In this document: piece by piece, positions 7,875 to 19,439 of the stretch | Numbering within the stretch: position 1 is the first letter of the stretch | Layout: each line of letters begins with the position of its first letter | Assembly: GCA_903835685.1 (NCBI GenBank) | Contig: CAILNX010000030.1 | Span: forward strand, 78,080-142,079 | DNA: 64,000 nucleotides | Direction: 5' to 3' | Source: an uncultured delta proteobacterium | GTDB taxonomy: Bacteria; Desulfobacterota; Desulfovibrionia; Desulfovibrionales; Desulfovibrionaceae | Notes under the pieces: model-generated | What the model was told of the DNA's origin: nothing | Seen by the model: the letters and a program-made list of their open reading frames with translations, nothing else | Databases searched by the model: none | Position numbers and translations under genes: made by a program

Positions 7875-8522
7875 CTAGAACAGCCCCTCCTGGACCAGGT
7901 CCCGGACCATGGGGGCCATGCTGACCACCAGGAGCAGGGCCATGCTCACGTTGAACACCCGGAGCCGGGTGCGGTCCTGCAACAATCCGCGCAGGGCCGT
8001 GCCCAGGGCGGCCCAGGCCCCCACGCAGGGGAAGTTCACCACCAGATACACCCCGCAGATAATCAGGACCCCCAGGGTGGGATGATCCTTGGGAGTGAAC
8101 GTGCTGGCTGCGGTGATGCACATCATGAGCGCCTTGGGATTCACCCACTGGAAGGCCGTGGCCTGAAGGAAAGTCATGGGCCGCGCGCCGACGGACCTGG
8201 ACCCTGGCCTTTGGGCCGCGCGCTCCGGGACGGCCGGGGGCGTGGAGGCCGCGATGCGCCAGGCCAGATAGAGGAGATAGCCCGCCCCGGCCACGCGCAG
8301 GATGGTGTACAGCGAGGGAAAGGCCTCGAAGGCCAGGCCCACGCCCAGGCCCAGGGCCAGTTGCATGAAGGTGAAGCCGATGCTCACGCCCAGGATGTGG
8401 GGCAGGGTGCGCCTGAGCCCGAAATTCACGCCCGAGGCAAAAAGCATGGCGTTGTTCGGCCCAGGGGTGATGGAGGTCACAAAGGCAAAGGCGATGAGTG
8501 AGACAAGGGTTTCCGGGGTCAT
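7875..8522 (-). CDS. LysE family amino-acid exporter
   Basis: Inner-membrane exporter of 215 residues in the LysE/RhtB family. The N-terminus has the signature SITPGPNNAMLFASGVNFG (family pattern TPGPN). About six hydrophobic helices follow, with FQWVNPKALMMCITAASTF in the second half. The ATG at 8522 is chosen because AGGAGA lies 6 nt upstream; the longer open frame is not family-like. It is divergent from a MocR/PdxR-type regulator, a common pairing in which the regulator controls the exporter. Confidence 0.92.
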   Translation of the reverse strand: MTPETLVSLIAFAFVTSITPGPNNAMLFASGVNFGLRRTLPHILGVSIGFTFMQLALGLGVGLAFEAFPSLYTILRVAGAGYLLYLAWRIAASTPPAVPERAAQRPGSRSVGARPMTFLQATAFQWVNPKALMMCITAASTFTPKDHPTLGVLIICGVYLVVNFPCVGAWAALGTALRGLLQDRTRLRVFNVSMALLLVVSMAPMVRDLVQEGLF

Positions 8523-8550
8523 GGTCTTCTCCTGATGCGGTCCTGATCGC

Positions 8551-8581
8551 GGATGGATACAATATATAATTGCCTCCATCC
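8551..8581. promoter_or_regulatory. Inverted repeat over the lysE-type promoter
   Basis: GGATGGA (8551-8557) and TCCATCC (8575-8581) form a 7-bp inverted repeat. It flanks an AT core (ATACAATATATAATTG) that can supply the -10 of the leftward exporter gene. It is a plausible operator for the adjacent regulator. Confidence 0.5.
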
Positions 8582-8648
8582 GTGCTCCGGCCATATTCCA
8601 TTTACATTCAGCCATGCTGGCCAATTCCGAACAGCCCAAGCCTATGCC

Positions 8649-8677
8649 TTGACGGAATCGCACGGTCAATGTATTTA
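8649..8677 (+). promoter_or_regulatory. Promoter of the MocR/PdxR regulator
   Basis: TTGACG (8649-8654), a 17-bp spacer, then TATTTA (8672-8677). The predicted start of transcription falls at about 8684-8686, on or next to the ATG at 8686. No Shine-Dalgarno precedes that ATG, so the mRNA may be leaderless. Confidence 0.55.
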
Positions 8678-8685
8678 TTGTCACC

Positions 8686-10068
8686 ATGACAATATGGACG
8701 CCGCAATTGACCGGAGACCGCCCCATCTCCCTGGGCCTGGCCGAGGCCATTGCCGCTGAAGTGGAGCGCGGGGGCCTCAAGCCAGGCGACCGCCTGCCCA
8801 CCCACCGGGATCTGGCCGATCTCCTGGGCGTGTCCGTGGGCGCGGTGACCCGGGGCTATGCCGAGGCCGCCCGGCGGGGACTGGTGCGTGGAGAGGTGGG
8901 CCGGGGCACCGTGGTCTGCGGGGTCCAGAAGCCCGGCCTGCCCTGGTGGGGCCAGGCCGACTCCGAGCCCGGGCTGGTGGACCTGGGCCTGGTCACCGGC
9001 ATGTACGGCCTGGACCCGGACCTGGGCGAGGCCTTGCGTCGCCTGGCGGATTCCGGCAACGCGCAGGACCTCCTGCGCTATCAGCCGCCCCTCGGCATGC
9101 CCCGCCACCGCGAGGCCGGGGCGGCCTGGCTCTCCCGCTTCGGGCTGCGCGTGGAGCCCGAGCGCGTGCTGGTCACCAGCGGCGGCCAGCACGCCCTGGT
9201 GGTCCTCTTCTCCTCCCTGTTCCGGCCCGGGGACCGCATCGCGGCCGCCAGCCTGAACTATCCCGGCCTCATGTCCGCAGCCGGAATCCTGGGCCTGAAA
9301 CTCGTGCCCCTGGAGTCCGACCACCAGGGCCTCCTGCCCGAGGCCCTGGCTGCGGCCTGCGACCGGGAGCCCTTGCGCGGCCTGTATTTCATGTCCGGGA
9401 TGCACAACCCGACCACGGCCAGCGCCGGGTCGGAGCGGGTGGCCCGCCTGGCCGAGGTGGCCCGCAAACACGGGCTGCTCGTGGTCGAGGACGGGGCCTA
9501 TGCCTTGAGCGCGGACGAGCCCTGCCAGACCCTGGCCGGGCTTGCGCCGGAACGGACCTTTTTCGTGGCCAGCGTGTCCAAGATGCTGGCCGGGGGCTTG
9601 CGCGTGGCCTATGTGGCCAGCCCGGCCGAACACCTGGAGCGCCTGGCCCTGGGCGTCACCAGCACCACCTGGATGGCCTCGCCCCTATGCGTGGAGATCG
9701 CCAGCCGATGGATCATGGACGGCACGGCCGATGCGGTGCTCGGGCGCAAGCGGGCCGAGGCCCGGAAGCGGGCTACCCTGGCCCGGGAGATTTTCGCCGG
9801 GCAACGCGCGAGCCTCGGCCGCCAGGGCTATTTTTTGTGGCTTCAACTGCCCGAGCCGTGGCGGGCCGCTGATTTCGAGCGGGCGGCGGCCAAGCGCGGG
9901 GTGCTGGTCATTAGCGGGGACGCCTTTGCCCTGGGCCAGACGCCAGCGCCCATGGCCGTGCGGGTGTCCTTGAGCGCGGCCCGCAGCCGGGACGAACTGG
10001 CCCGAGGACTCACCATCCTGGCCGCCCTGCTGGAAGAATCGCCCCGGCCCGGCCGCGCCATTGTCTAG
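8686..10068 (+). CDS. MocR/PdxR-type GntR regulator with aminotransferase domain
   Basis: Transcription factor of 460 residues. It has a GntR winged helix (about 10-75, RLPTHRDLADLLGVSVGAVT) fused to a fold-type I aminotransferase-like domain. The PLP-lysine region reads FFVASVSKMLAGGLRVAYVA, so the cofactor lysine appears kept. Family members bind PLP and regulate nearby genes for amines, amino acids or vitamin B6 (known for PdxR, GabR and TauR). Here the divergent LysE exporter is the obvious target. Divergent spacing is 163 bp. Confidence 0.92.
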   Translation: MTIWTPQLTGDRPISLGLAEAIAAEVERGGLKPGDRLPTHRDLADLLGVSVGAVTRGYAEAARRGLVRGEVGRGTVVCGVQKPGLPWWGQADSEPGLVDLGLVTGMYGLDPDLGEALRRLADSGNAQDLLRYQPPLGMPRHREAGAAWLSRFGLRVEPERVLVTSGGQHALVVLFSSLFRPGDRIAAASLNYPGLMSAAGILGLKLVPLESDHQGLLPEALAAACDREPLRGLYFMSGMHNPTTASAGSERVARLAEVARKHGLLVVEDGAYALSADEPCQTLAGLAPERTFFVASVSKMLAGGLRVAYVASPAEHLERLALGVTSTTWMASPLCVEIASRWIMDGTADAVLGRKRAEARKRATLAREIFAGQRASLGRQGYFLWLQLPEPWRAADFERAAAKRGVLVISGDAFALGQTPAPMAVRVSLSAARSRDELARGLTILAALLEESPRPGRAIV

Positions 10069-10097
10069 GGTGGCCTTCCAGAGCCATGATCAACCAG

Positions 10098-10132
10098 AAA
10101 TAAAAATAAGAATAATTATTTATTGTTGTTGC
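10098..10132. repeat. Intergenic AT-rich palindrome (copy 2)
   Basis: Imperfect AATAAGAATAA / TTATTTATT palindrome followed by GTTGTTGCGC. It resembles the copies at 1737 and 29013 in composition and in its GCGC tail. It lies between the regulator and the DUF2239 gene. Confidence 0.5.
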
Positions 10133-10202
10133 GCAGTCTCGAAAGAACCAGCCTCTTGCGGAGCACGACAGGAGGTCCGAAGCCGCACCAGTCAAGGTTC
10201 AA

Positions 10203-10251
10203 ATATTACCCGGGCAAAATCCTTGACAGGATGATTATACCCGGGTAATAT
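10203..10251 (+). promoter_or_regulatory. Promoter with paired CCCGGG operators before the DUF2239 gene
   Basis: TTGACA (10223-10228), exact 17-bp spacer, TAATAT (10246-10251). ATATTACCCGGG (10203-10214), just upstream of the -35, and CCCGGGTAATAT (10240-10251), over the -10, are exact inverted copies. Each is centred on an ATTACCCGGGTAAT-like half-palindrome. The layout is typical of a repressor that blocks its target promoter. Confidence 0.85.
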
Positions 10252-10283
10252 CATCCTCCAGATCACTTCAGGAGGAAGACCCC

Positions 10284-10913
10284 ATGAACGCATCCGAGCA
10301 CCCCTTTTGCACGGCCTTTCAGGAGGCCGTGGCCATTGCCTCGGGCCATCTGGCCCAGGTGGCCGTGCAGGCCAAGGCGGCCATGGAGGCCGAACCCCAG
10401 GCCACCATCCTGGTCTTTGACGACCAGACCGGCGAACAGGTGGAAGTGGATTTTCGGGGCACGGCGGAGGATGTCCGGGCCAGGGTCGAGGCGCGGACAT
10501 TTCCCGAGCCCGATCCGGCTCCCGTCCCCGGGGACCAGAAGGCTGGGCGCGGCCCGGGCCGCCCCAAACTGGGCGTGGTCTCCCGGGAAGTGACCCTGCT
10601 CCCCCGCCACTGGGAGTGGCTGAACGACCGCCCGGGCGGGGCCTCCGTGGCCCTGCGCAAGCTGGTGGAAGAGGCCAAGCGGGCCTCTGTTGAAAAGGAC
10701 CAGGTGCGTAAGTCCCGGGAGGTCTGCTACACCTTCATTTCGGCCATGGCCGGGAACCTGCCCGGGGTCGAGGAGGCCACGCGGGCGCTGTTTGCCGGGA
10801 ACAGGGCCGGTTTTGAGGAACACACCCGGGCCTGGCCCGTGGATGTCCGGGAATACGCCTTGAAAATCTCGGTCGCGGCCTTTGAGGACCCCTCCCCCGA
10901 AAAGGCCGGATAG
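10284..10913 (+). CDS. DUF2239 family protein
   Basis: Protein of 209 residues and unknown function, recognised as DUF2239 by its overall pattern. The N-terminal half contains VAVQAKAAMEAEPQATILVF and ends near QVEVDFRGT. The middle has GRPKLGVVSREVTLLPRHWE and then LNDRPGGASVALRKLVEEA, a strand plus two helices resembling a ribbon-helix-helix DNA-binding fold. Strong AGGAGG lies 6-7 nt before the ATG. The promoter is overlapped by two inverted operators, so autoregulation is plausible though not proven. Compartment: cytoplasmic, no signal or membrane segment. Confidence 0.8.
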   Translation: MNASEHPFCTAFQEAVAIASGHLAQVAVQAKAAMEAEPQATILVFDDQTGEQVEVDFRGTAEDVRARVEARTFPEPDPAPVPGDQKAGRGPGRPKLGVVSREVTLLPRHWEWLNDRPGGASVALRKLVEEAKRASVEKDQVRKSREVCYTFISAMAGNLPGVEEATRALFAGNRAGFEEHTRAWPVDVREYALKISVAAFEDPSPEKAG

Positions 10914-10954
10914 ACCGGCCCCGGACTGACCCCGGATCGGTCCCGGGCAGACCC

Positions 10955-13234
10955 CTACCGCCCGGGAATCTTCTCCTCGCCCAAGGCCCGCATGACGTAT
11001 TCCGGGATGGGCACGCCCGCCCCGCGCAGGTTGTGCATGGCCGTACGGGCCATGTTCTCGGGCACCCCGTGCTCGGCCCAGTAGCGGGCCGGGTCCTGGA
11101 TGAAGGCCTCGATGATGGCCAGGCCCTCGGCGTAGGTGCGCACCAGGTGGCAGCAGTTCACCACCCAGGCCGGACCCAGGGGCTCGATGGTCAGTCCCCC
11201 GACCTGCTTCTCGGCCACGATGGTGTGGAACTGGCCGATGGCCTGCTCCCAGATGTGCCCGCCGTTCACCCCCAGGCCCAGGGGGTCCACGAAGAGGTAG
11301 GGCGCGGGCAGACAGTGGCAGATCTTCATGAAGGTCAGGGCCATGTTGATCTCGTAGCAGGTCCCGTATCCGCCCACGTTGAAGACCTTGAAGATGGAGT
11401 GCCGGTCCAGGATGTCCTGGCGGGTGTTCAAGGCCAGGTTGGTGAACTGGACCAGGGCCTCGGGGGAGAAATTCGAGCGCTGGCCGATGGTTTCCGCGTC
11501 AATGCCCACGCCGATGCGGAAGATGCCCAGCTCGGCCGCCACCTCATCCACCACGCGCATGATTCCCGGCCCGCTCCCGTGGGCCACGGCCAGGCCCTCG
11601 CCCAGACTGGGGTTGCGTTGAAGCCCGGCCAGGAACTCCCGCAGCTCCACGCGCAAAGGCTCCTGCATGCTCTCCACGGCCGAGCCGAACATGGCCACCG
11701 TGGTGTGCATGCGGCCCTGGCGTTCCTTGCCCTCGGCCGTGACCCAGGTGCCGTTGCGGAACTCGCGCACATGGGGCTTGTCCGCGCTCTCCAGGGGGAT
11801 GTAGAAGCGCATGCCCTCGCGCTCCAGGCGCACCAGCTCCTCGTAGGCGGTCTGGTCCAGGCGGAAGGAGGGCTTGGTCCCGTTGCCCAGCCGGGGGTTT
11901 AACGAGCGCACCACCACCACGCCCACCCGGTTGCGCTTGAGCACCCGCAGGGTGTCCACGGGCGGCAGCCAGTCGGCCACAAAGACCTGGCGCAGGTTCT
12001 GCTCCCCGCCCACATAGGTCAGATCGTCCTGAAAGGCGCGGAAGCGCAGGGGAATCTCCCCGGCCGTCAAGGACCCGTCAGACAGATTGCCCCGGGCGTA
12101 TTCATAGACCAGTCGCCACTGGAATTCCGGCATCCAGCGGCCGTGCTCCTCCTCCCAGGGGATGTTGATCATCCGGTCGGGCATGAGGATGCGGCCGTAG
12201 TAGCCGCCGTGCTTGGGCGAGACCGTGATCTCGTCGAACAGCCCGGCGCAGGTCTCCACGGTGAACACGTCGGTCAAATCCGCGAAATCTACCCCGCGCT
12301 CCAGGATGGTGGCGGCCCGGGCCGGGGTCAGGATGCGCTTGGCCAACCGGGCCACCCGGTCGTCGGCCGGGTAAAGCCGCATGCGCACCCAGAGGTCGGC
12401 CGGGTCCACGGGGCTCTCGCCCTGGTTGTAGAGTTCGAGCTGGCGCAGGGTGCCCATGCCCGTGGTGCGGATTCCGTCCAGGAGCCGGGAGGCCAGGTGG
12501 AAGACGTCCGGGTGGCTCATCTGGCGCTCGATGAAGGCCGTGTACGGCCCCAGCGAGATGCGCATGGCGCTGACCAGGAATTCCTTGGGACCCACGGGCT
12601 CGGACAGGCGCAAGGGCGAGACGTTCTGGCACAGGCTTAACCCGTGCTTGCCCTTGACGATCATCTCCGCGAAATTGTTGGCCACGCCCAGGAGCCGGGG
12701 GGAGAGGATGTAGCGGACGTTCTCCAGGGGCAGTTCGATGATCCCGTCCTCGGTGATCCGGTGGCGTTCGGGCAGAAGGAGCCACTGCTTGGCCATGGCC
12801 TCCTCGATCTCGGCCCGGGACAGGGCCTCGCTCAAGGGGATGAACACCCGGGCGATGTCCACCCGTTCGCTGGCGGCCAGGCGGCGCAGGTCGGCCAGGG
12901 ACTCGGCCAACATGGGATTCAAGGCCGTGACCAGGATGGGCAGGTCGATGGTTTTGTCCAGGTCCGCGATCCGGGGCATCCCGTCTTCCAGGCTGACATC
13001 GATGCCCACCTGGGAATGCCCGCTGCGGCCGCTCACGTCCAAGAAGGCGGACACGGGACGTTTTTCCCGCTCGGCCCGTTCGCAGATGTCCCGCACCAGA
13101 CCCCGCATGGAGTCGCCGGTGTTGTGGAAGCGCATGGTCCCGCGCACCTGGGGCGCGGCCAGGGTCTGGTTGTAGTGCACGTCGCCGACGTCCAGGAGTT
13201 GGCCGTCGCCGCTGATGAAAGGCGCTTTCTTCAT
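10955..13234 (-). CDS. Large protein with C-terminal LOG/Rossmann domain
   Basis: Protein of 759 residues. The C-terminal ~270 residues resemble the LOG (lysine decarboxylase-like, nucleotide-binding) fold: VAMFGSAVESMQEPLRVEL, then VAHGSGPGIMRVVDEVAAEL, then FNVGGYGTCYEINMALTFM in the place of the PGGxGTxxE motif. The N-terminal ~480 residues have no domain I can name; they are soluble and mixed alpha/beta. LOG enzymes cleave phosphoribose from nucleotides, but the altered motif makes that activity uncertain. It reads toward the DUF2239 gene (convergent, 41 bp apart). Confidence 0.8.
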   Translation of the reverse strand: MKKAPFISGDGQLLDVGDVHYNQTLAAPQVRGTMRFHNTGDSMRGLVRDICERAEREKRPVSAFLDVSGRSGHSQVGIDVSLEDGMPRIADLDKTIDLPILVTALNPMLAESLADLRRLAASERVDIARVFIPLSEALSRAEIEEAMAKQWLLLPERHRITEDGIIELPLENVRYILSPRLLGVANNFAEMIVKGKHGLSLCQNVSPLRLSEPVGPKEFLVSAMRISLGPYTAFIERQMSHPDVFHLASRLLDGIRTTGMGTLRQLELYNQGESPVDPADLWVRMRLYPADDRVARLAKRILTPARAATILERGVDFADLTDVFTVETCAGLFDEITVSPKHGGYYGRILMPDRMINIPWEEEHGRWMPEFQWRLVYEYARGNLSDGSLTAGEIPLRFRAFQDDLTYVGGEQNLRQVFVADWLPPVDTLRVLKRNRVGVVVVRSLNPRLGNGTKPSFRLDQTAYEELVRLEREGMRFYIPLESADKPHVREFRNGTWVTAEGKERQGRMHTTVAMFGSAVESMQEPLRVELREFLAGLQRNPSLGEGLAVAHGSGPGIMRVVDEVAAELGIFRIGVGIDAETIGQRSNFSPEALVQFTNLALNTRQDILDRHSIFKVFNVGGYGTCYEINMALTFMKICHCLPAPYLFVDPLGLGVNGGHIWEQAIGQFHTIVAEKQVGGLTIEPLGPAWVVNCCHLVRTYAEGLAIIEAFIQDPARYWAEHGVPENMARTAMHNLRGAGVPIPEYVMRALGEEKIPGR

Positions 13235-13430
13235 GGTGGTGTCGTCCGCTGGAGGCCCGTAAGGCCCCCGGTTGATTCATCCCCGCTGAAAACCCTCGGG
13301 TTCAGGCCCACTTGTCCCAATCCCCGCCTTGCGTCAAGACGGGTATTGGAGCCAGGGACGCCGAAATCCCGTCATGTTCAGGAATGATGCAATTCAGGGG
13401 CCGGGTGGAAAAACCACCCATGGGCGCGGG

Positions 13431-13637
13431 TCAGGAGGACGAGGGCGAGGAGGTCCCCTTGCGGGCGTAGTCCGTGACGTACCAGCCCGTGCCCTTGAGC
13501 ACAAAGGCGCTGCCGGAAATGACCTTCTTCAGGCGGCCCGAGCAGTCCGGGCAGGGCTCGGCAGCGTCTTCGCAGCGCTTCTGCCATTTTTCCACCACGA
13601 TTCCGCACTGCTGACATTCGTATTCATAGATGGGCAT
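13431..13637 (-). CDS. FmdB-type zinc ribbon protein
   Basis: Small protein of 68 residues starting [20 protein letters not shown] with a second pair [14 protein letters not shown]. This is the CxxC...CxxC zinc ribbon of the FmdB/putative regulatory family. A serine-rich tail ends the protein. AGGAGG is 5 nt before the ATG at 13637; the longer open frame is a shadow. Function unknown; the family is common next to metabolic genes in sulfate reducers. Confidence 0.9.
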   Translation of the reverse strand: MPIYEYECQQCGIVVEKWQKRCEDAAEPCPDCSGRLKKVISGSAFVLKGTGWYVTDYARKGTSSPSSS

Positions 13638-13692
13638 GTGTTCCTCCTGGCCTCCTGGCGCGGTCACAGAGATAATCCCCCGGCCAGGCATG

Positions 13693-16600
13693 TCAAGGGG
13701 AAGCGCGCCGGGCCAGGACCCGGGCCATGGCCTGGCGCAGCCGGTCCAGGTCCAGGGGCTTGGACACATAGTCGTCCATGCCCCCGGCCAGAAACCGTTC
13801 CCGGTCCCCCTGCACGGCGTGGGCCGTGAGCGCGATGATCGGCAGGGCCGGGTCAATGCCCGGGGCCGCCCGATCCCGGATCAGCCGGGTGGCTTCCAGC
13901 CCGTCCATGACCGGCATCTGCACGTCCATGAGCACCAGGTCGTGGGGCGCCTGGGCCAGGAGATTCACGGCCTCCAGGCCGGTAGAGGCCTGGGTCACAA
14001 AGTGTCCGTCCAACTCCAGCAGGCGGGCGGTGGTCACGCGGTTGATGTGGTCGTCCTCGGCCAGAAGAATCCGCAACCCCGGCCTGGGTTTCAGGGGTTG
14101 AGGAACAGCGGCCGCATCCGGCGAGGGTCCGGTCCCCGGCCGACCCTCTCCGGCCGCCTTGAACAGGGCCTCGAAACTGACCGTGGTGCCCTGGCCCAGG
14201 GCGCTCTGGATGGACACGCTCCCGCCCAAAAGCCCGACCAGGCGGTTGACGATGGACAGGCCCAGGCCCAGGCCCTGATAGCGCCGGGAATAGGTGCCGT
14301 CCACCTGGGTGAAGGGGTCGAACAGGGTCTCGATCTTCTCCGGCGGAATGCCCACCCCGGTGTCGCTCACGGACACGGCCAGACGCAGCATGCCTGGGCC
14401 GTCCCCAGGCCGGGCCCCGGCAGGGCGCAGGGAGATGCGCACCTCGCCCTGGCTGGTGAACTTGACCGCATTGCCCACCAGATTGAAGAGGATCTGGCGC
14501 AAACGGCCCTCGTCCCCGATCAGGACCTGGGGCAGGCCGGGGTCTGTGTCCAGGATCAGGGCCAGGCCTTTTTCCCGGGCTGGCTTGGCAAAGGTGGCTT
14601 GCACGGAGTGCAACAGGTCCGCCGGGATGAAATCGTACTCCCTGAGCGCCACCTGGCCCGTGTCCATGCGGGAAAAGTCCAGGATGTCATTGATGACCGT
14701 GAGCAGGCCCTGTCCCGAGAGAAAGGCCGTGTCCACATACTCCTTCTGGTCCCCGGCCAGGGGGGTGGTGGACGTAAGAAGGTGCAGCGCGCCCAGGATT
14801 CCGTTCAAGGGGGTGCGCACCTCATGGCTCATGTTGGCCAGAAATTCGCTCTTGGCCTGGTTGGCCTGCTCGGCCACCAGCCGGGCCTGATGGAGTTCGC
14901 TCTCCATGCGCATGCGGGCGTCGATGTCCAGATGGGTCCCGGTGATGCGCACCACCGAGCCGTCCTCGGCCCGCTCCACCACCCGCCCCCGGGCCAGGGT
15001 CCACTTGTAGCGCCCATCCTTGCCGCGCTGCCTGTATTCGGCCTCGTACATGGGGGTCTTGCCCTGGAAATGCTCCAGACGCAGGGCCAGGACCCGGGGC
15101 AGGTCCTCGGGGTGGATGAGGCTGTCCCAGAAGGCCAGATCGTTCCCGATCTCGGCCGGGTCGTATCCGGCCATTTCCGCCATCCGGGGCGAACCCACCA
15201 TCTTGCCCGTGCGGGCGTCCCAGTCCCAGGCGGCCTGGTCCGCTCCGGCCAGGGCCAGCTCCAGGCGCTCCCCGCTCTCGCGCAGGGAGGCCTCCACCTG
15301 CTTGCGGGCCGTGATGTCAAAAAAGAACCAGACCACGCTTGGCCTCTCGCCCCCGGGGACCAGGGACACGGCGGACAGCTCGCTCCAGAGCCAGGTCCCG
15401 TTTGTGCGCAGCAACTGCCGTTCGGCCCGCACCCGCTGCCCTGGCCCGGCCGCCGCCTGAAAGTCCCGGCCGTCCGCTGGATGGAGAAAGATGCGGTGCA
15501 GGGATTGGCCGATCAGCTCCCGGCCCGGGCAGCCGAGCATCTCGCCCAGGCGGCCATTGGCCTCGGCAATGGTCAGATCTGCCCCGGTCACGGCGATGCC
15601 CGCGGAACTGGCGTCCAGGATGGCCTCTTTCCAGGACAGGGCCTCCTGCATGCGGGCCTGGCTCTGCTCCAGGTCCGTGCGGGTCTTGCGGGCCTGGTCT
15701 TCCCGGGTCTGCACCAGCTCGGCCATGGCGTTGAAACCCTGGGCCAGGTCCCGGAGCTCCCGGCAGACGCCGGTCGGGGCCACCCGGGCCGAGAGGCCTC
15801 CCTGGCCCAGGTCCCGGAAGGCCAGGACCAGGGACTCCAGCCCCTGGACAATGGCCCGCTCCCCCACCCACCGAGCCGAGAACAGGGCCAGGAGCGTGGC
15901 CCCGGCCAGGAAGAGCAGGAAGCGCAGGGCCAGGGCGTCGGCGTCTTTGAAGGCCTCGGCTTCGGCCAGGGACATGAGCACGGTCAGGTAGGGCTCCGGA
16001 GCTCCGGCCAGACGCAGGCGTCCATAAGTCCGCAGCATATTTCCCTGGGACGGGGTCTCGTCCAGGAACCAGCCCTCGTCCTTGCCCTCTGTATTCAGGC
16101 GGTCCCAGATGCGATCCGCGATCCGCTCTCCCGGCGCCCGGTCCCTGGTTTCAGGATAGCCGAAAATCCGAACCCCGTCCGCGTCCAGAAAATCCACCCA
16201 CGCGCCCGGGGGCAGATCGGCCTGGGCCAGAAACCGCCGGTAGGCGTCCAGGCGGAAGGCGGCCATGAGCACGGCCCGGGGGGTCTGGTCCGGCCCGAAA
16301 ACCGGCAGGGCGAAGGGCAGGGCAGGGACGGTGGCATGGCGGCCCAGGATGTAGCCCCCGGCCGCAAAGCCGCCCACGGACAGGGCCTGGCTGAACTGGC
16401 GGCGGTCGGCCAGGCTGACCGGCCCCTCCGAAGCCAGGGACGAGGGCACGGCCGTGACCGTCACCAGCCCGGACAGATCGGTCATGAGGATGTTGGCGTA
16501 GGCTGGATTTTCCCGCAACTGGGCCTGGAAGATGGGGGTCAGGGCCGCCCGGTCCTGGTTCTGGGCCTCGGGCAACAGGGCGATGACCCCGAGCATCTGG

Positions 16601-16797
16601 CGCAGCCCCTCGGTGGCCGAGGCCTGCTGGGCGGCCAGGCTGCGGACCAGGGCCAGACCCTGGTCCAGGGCCTCCCCGGTTTCATGGTGGCGACGCTCCA
16701 GGCTGACGGCCACGACCAGGATCAGGGCTGGCAGGAGGGCCGCCAGGGCCAGCAGGCTCAATATCCTGCGTATGGGCCAGGACACGTCATTTTTCAT
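13693..16797 (-). CDS. Hybrid sensor histidine kinase/response regulator
   Basis: Membrane kinase of about 1034 residues. Domains in order: TM helix (about 12-33), CACHE-type periplasmic sensor (about 40-290), second TM near 295-315, HAMP ([20 protein letters not shown]), two PAS domains with PAC, HisKA ([20 protein letters not shown]), HATPase ([31 protein letters not shown]), and a receiver with [22 protein letters not shown] and LTAHA. The phosphorelay is thus internal at least to the receiver. ATG 16797 has a weak GGCGAG before it; a GTG 6 nt upstream is possible. Signal unknown. Confidence 0.93.
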   Translation of the reverse strand: MKNDVSWPIRRILSLLALAALLPALILVVAVSLERRHHETGEALDQGLALVRSLAAQQASATEGLRQMLGVIALLPEAQNQDRAALTPIFQAQLRENPAYANILMTDLSGLVTVTAVPSSLASEGPVSLADRRQFSQALSVGGFAAGGYILGRHATVPALPFALPVFGPDQTPRAVLMAAFRLDAYRRFLAQADLPPGAWVDFLDADGVRIFGYPETRDRAPGERIADRIWDRLNTEGKDEGWFLDETPSQGNMLRTYGRLRLAGAPEPYLTVLMSLAEAEAFKDADALALRFLLFLAGATLLALFSARWVGERAIVQGLESLVLAFRDLGQGGLSARVAPTGVCRELRDLAQGFNAMAELVQTREDQARKTRTDLEQSQARMQEALSWKEAILDASSAGIAVTGADLTIAEANGRLGEMLGCPGRELIGQSLHRIFLHPADGRDFQAAAGPGQRVRAERQLLRTNGTWLWSELSAVSLVPGGERPSVVWFFFDITARKQVEASLRESGERLELALAGADQAAWDWDARTGKMVGSPRMAEMAGYDPAEIGNDLAFWDSLIHPEDLPRVLALRLEHFQGKTPMYEAEYRQRGKDGRYKWTLARGRVVERAEDGSVVRITGTHLDIDARMRMESELHQARLVAEQANQAKSEFLANMSHEVRTPLNGILGALHLLTSTTPLAGDQKEYVDTAFLSGQGLLTVINDILDFSRMDTGQVALREYDFIPADLLHSVQATFAKPAREKGLALILDTDPGLPQVLIGDEGRLRQILFNLVGNAVKFTSQGEVRISLRPAGARPGDGPGMLRLAVSVSDTGVGIPPEKIETLFDPFTQVDGTYSRRYQGLGLGLSIVNRLVGLLGGSVSIQSALGQGTTVSFEALFKAAGEGRPGTGPSPDAAAVPQPLKPRPGLRILLAEDDHINRVTTARLLELDGHFVTQASTGLEAVNLLAQAPHDLVLMDVQMPVMDGLEATRLIRDRAAPGIDPALPIIALTAHAVQGDRERFLAGGMDDYVSKPLDLDRLRQAMARVLARRASP

Positions 16798-16882
16798 GGC
16801 CACTCGCCTGGTTGCGTCCCGGATGCGCCGGATCGCTCATTGCTGCACACCCAAGCCCCCCTGCCTGGCGAAGGGCCGGGGG

Positions 16883-19399
<2,517 letters not shown>

Positions 19400-19439
19400 G
19401 AAATGCTCCTCATAGGAAAGTGCGTGGGACTGTATCCCG

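Noticed and set aside
4310..7880. CRISPR array next to cas9
   Set aside because: I looked on both sides for regularly spaced repeats, including copies of GTTGTGACGTGAC; none exist. The short hairpins are a terminator and AT-rich palindromes.
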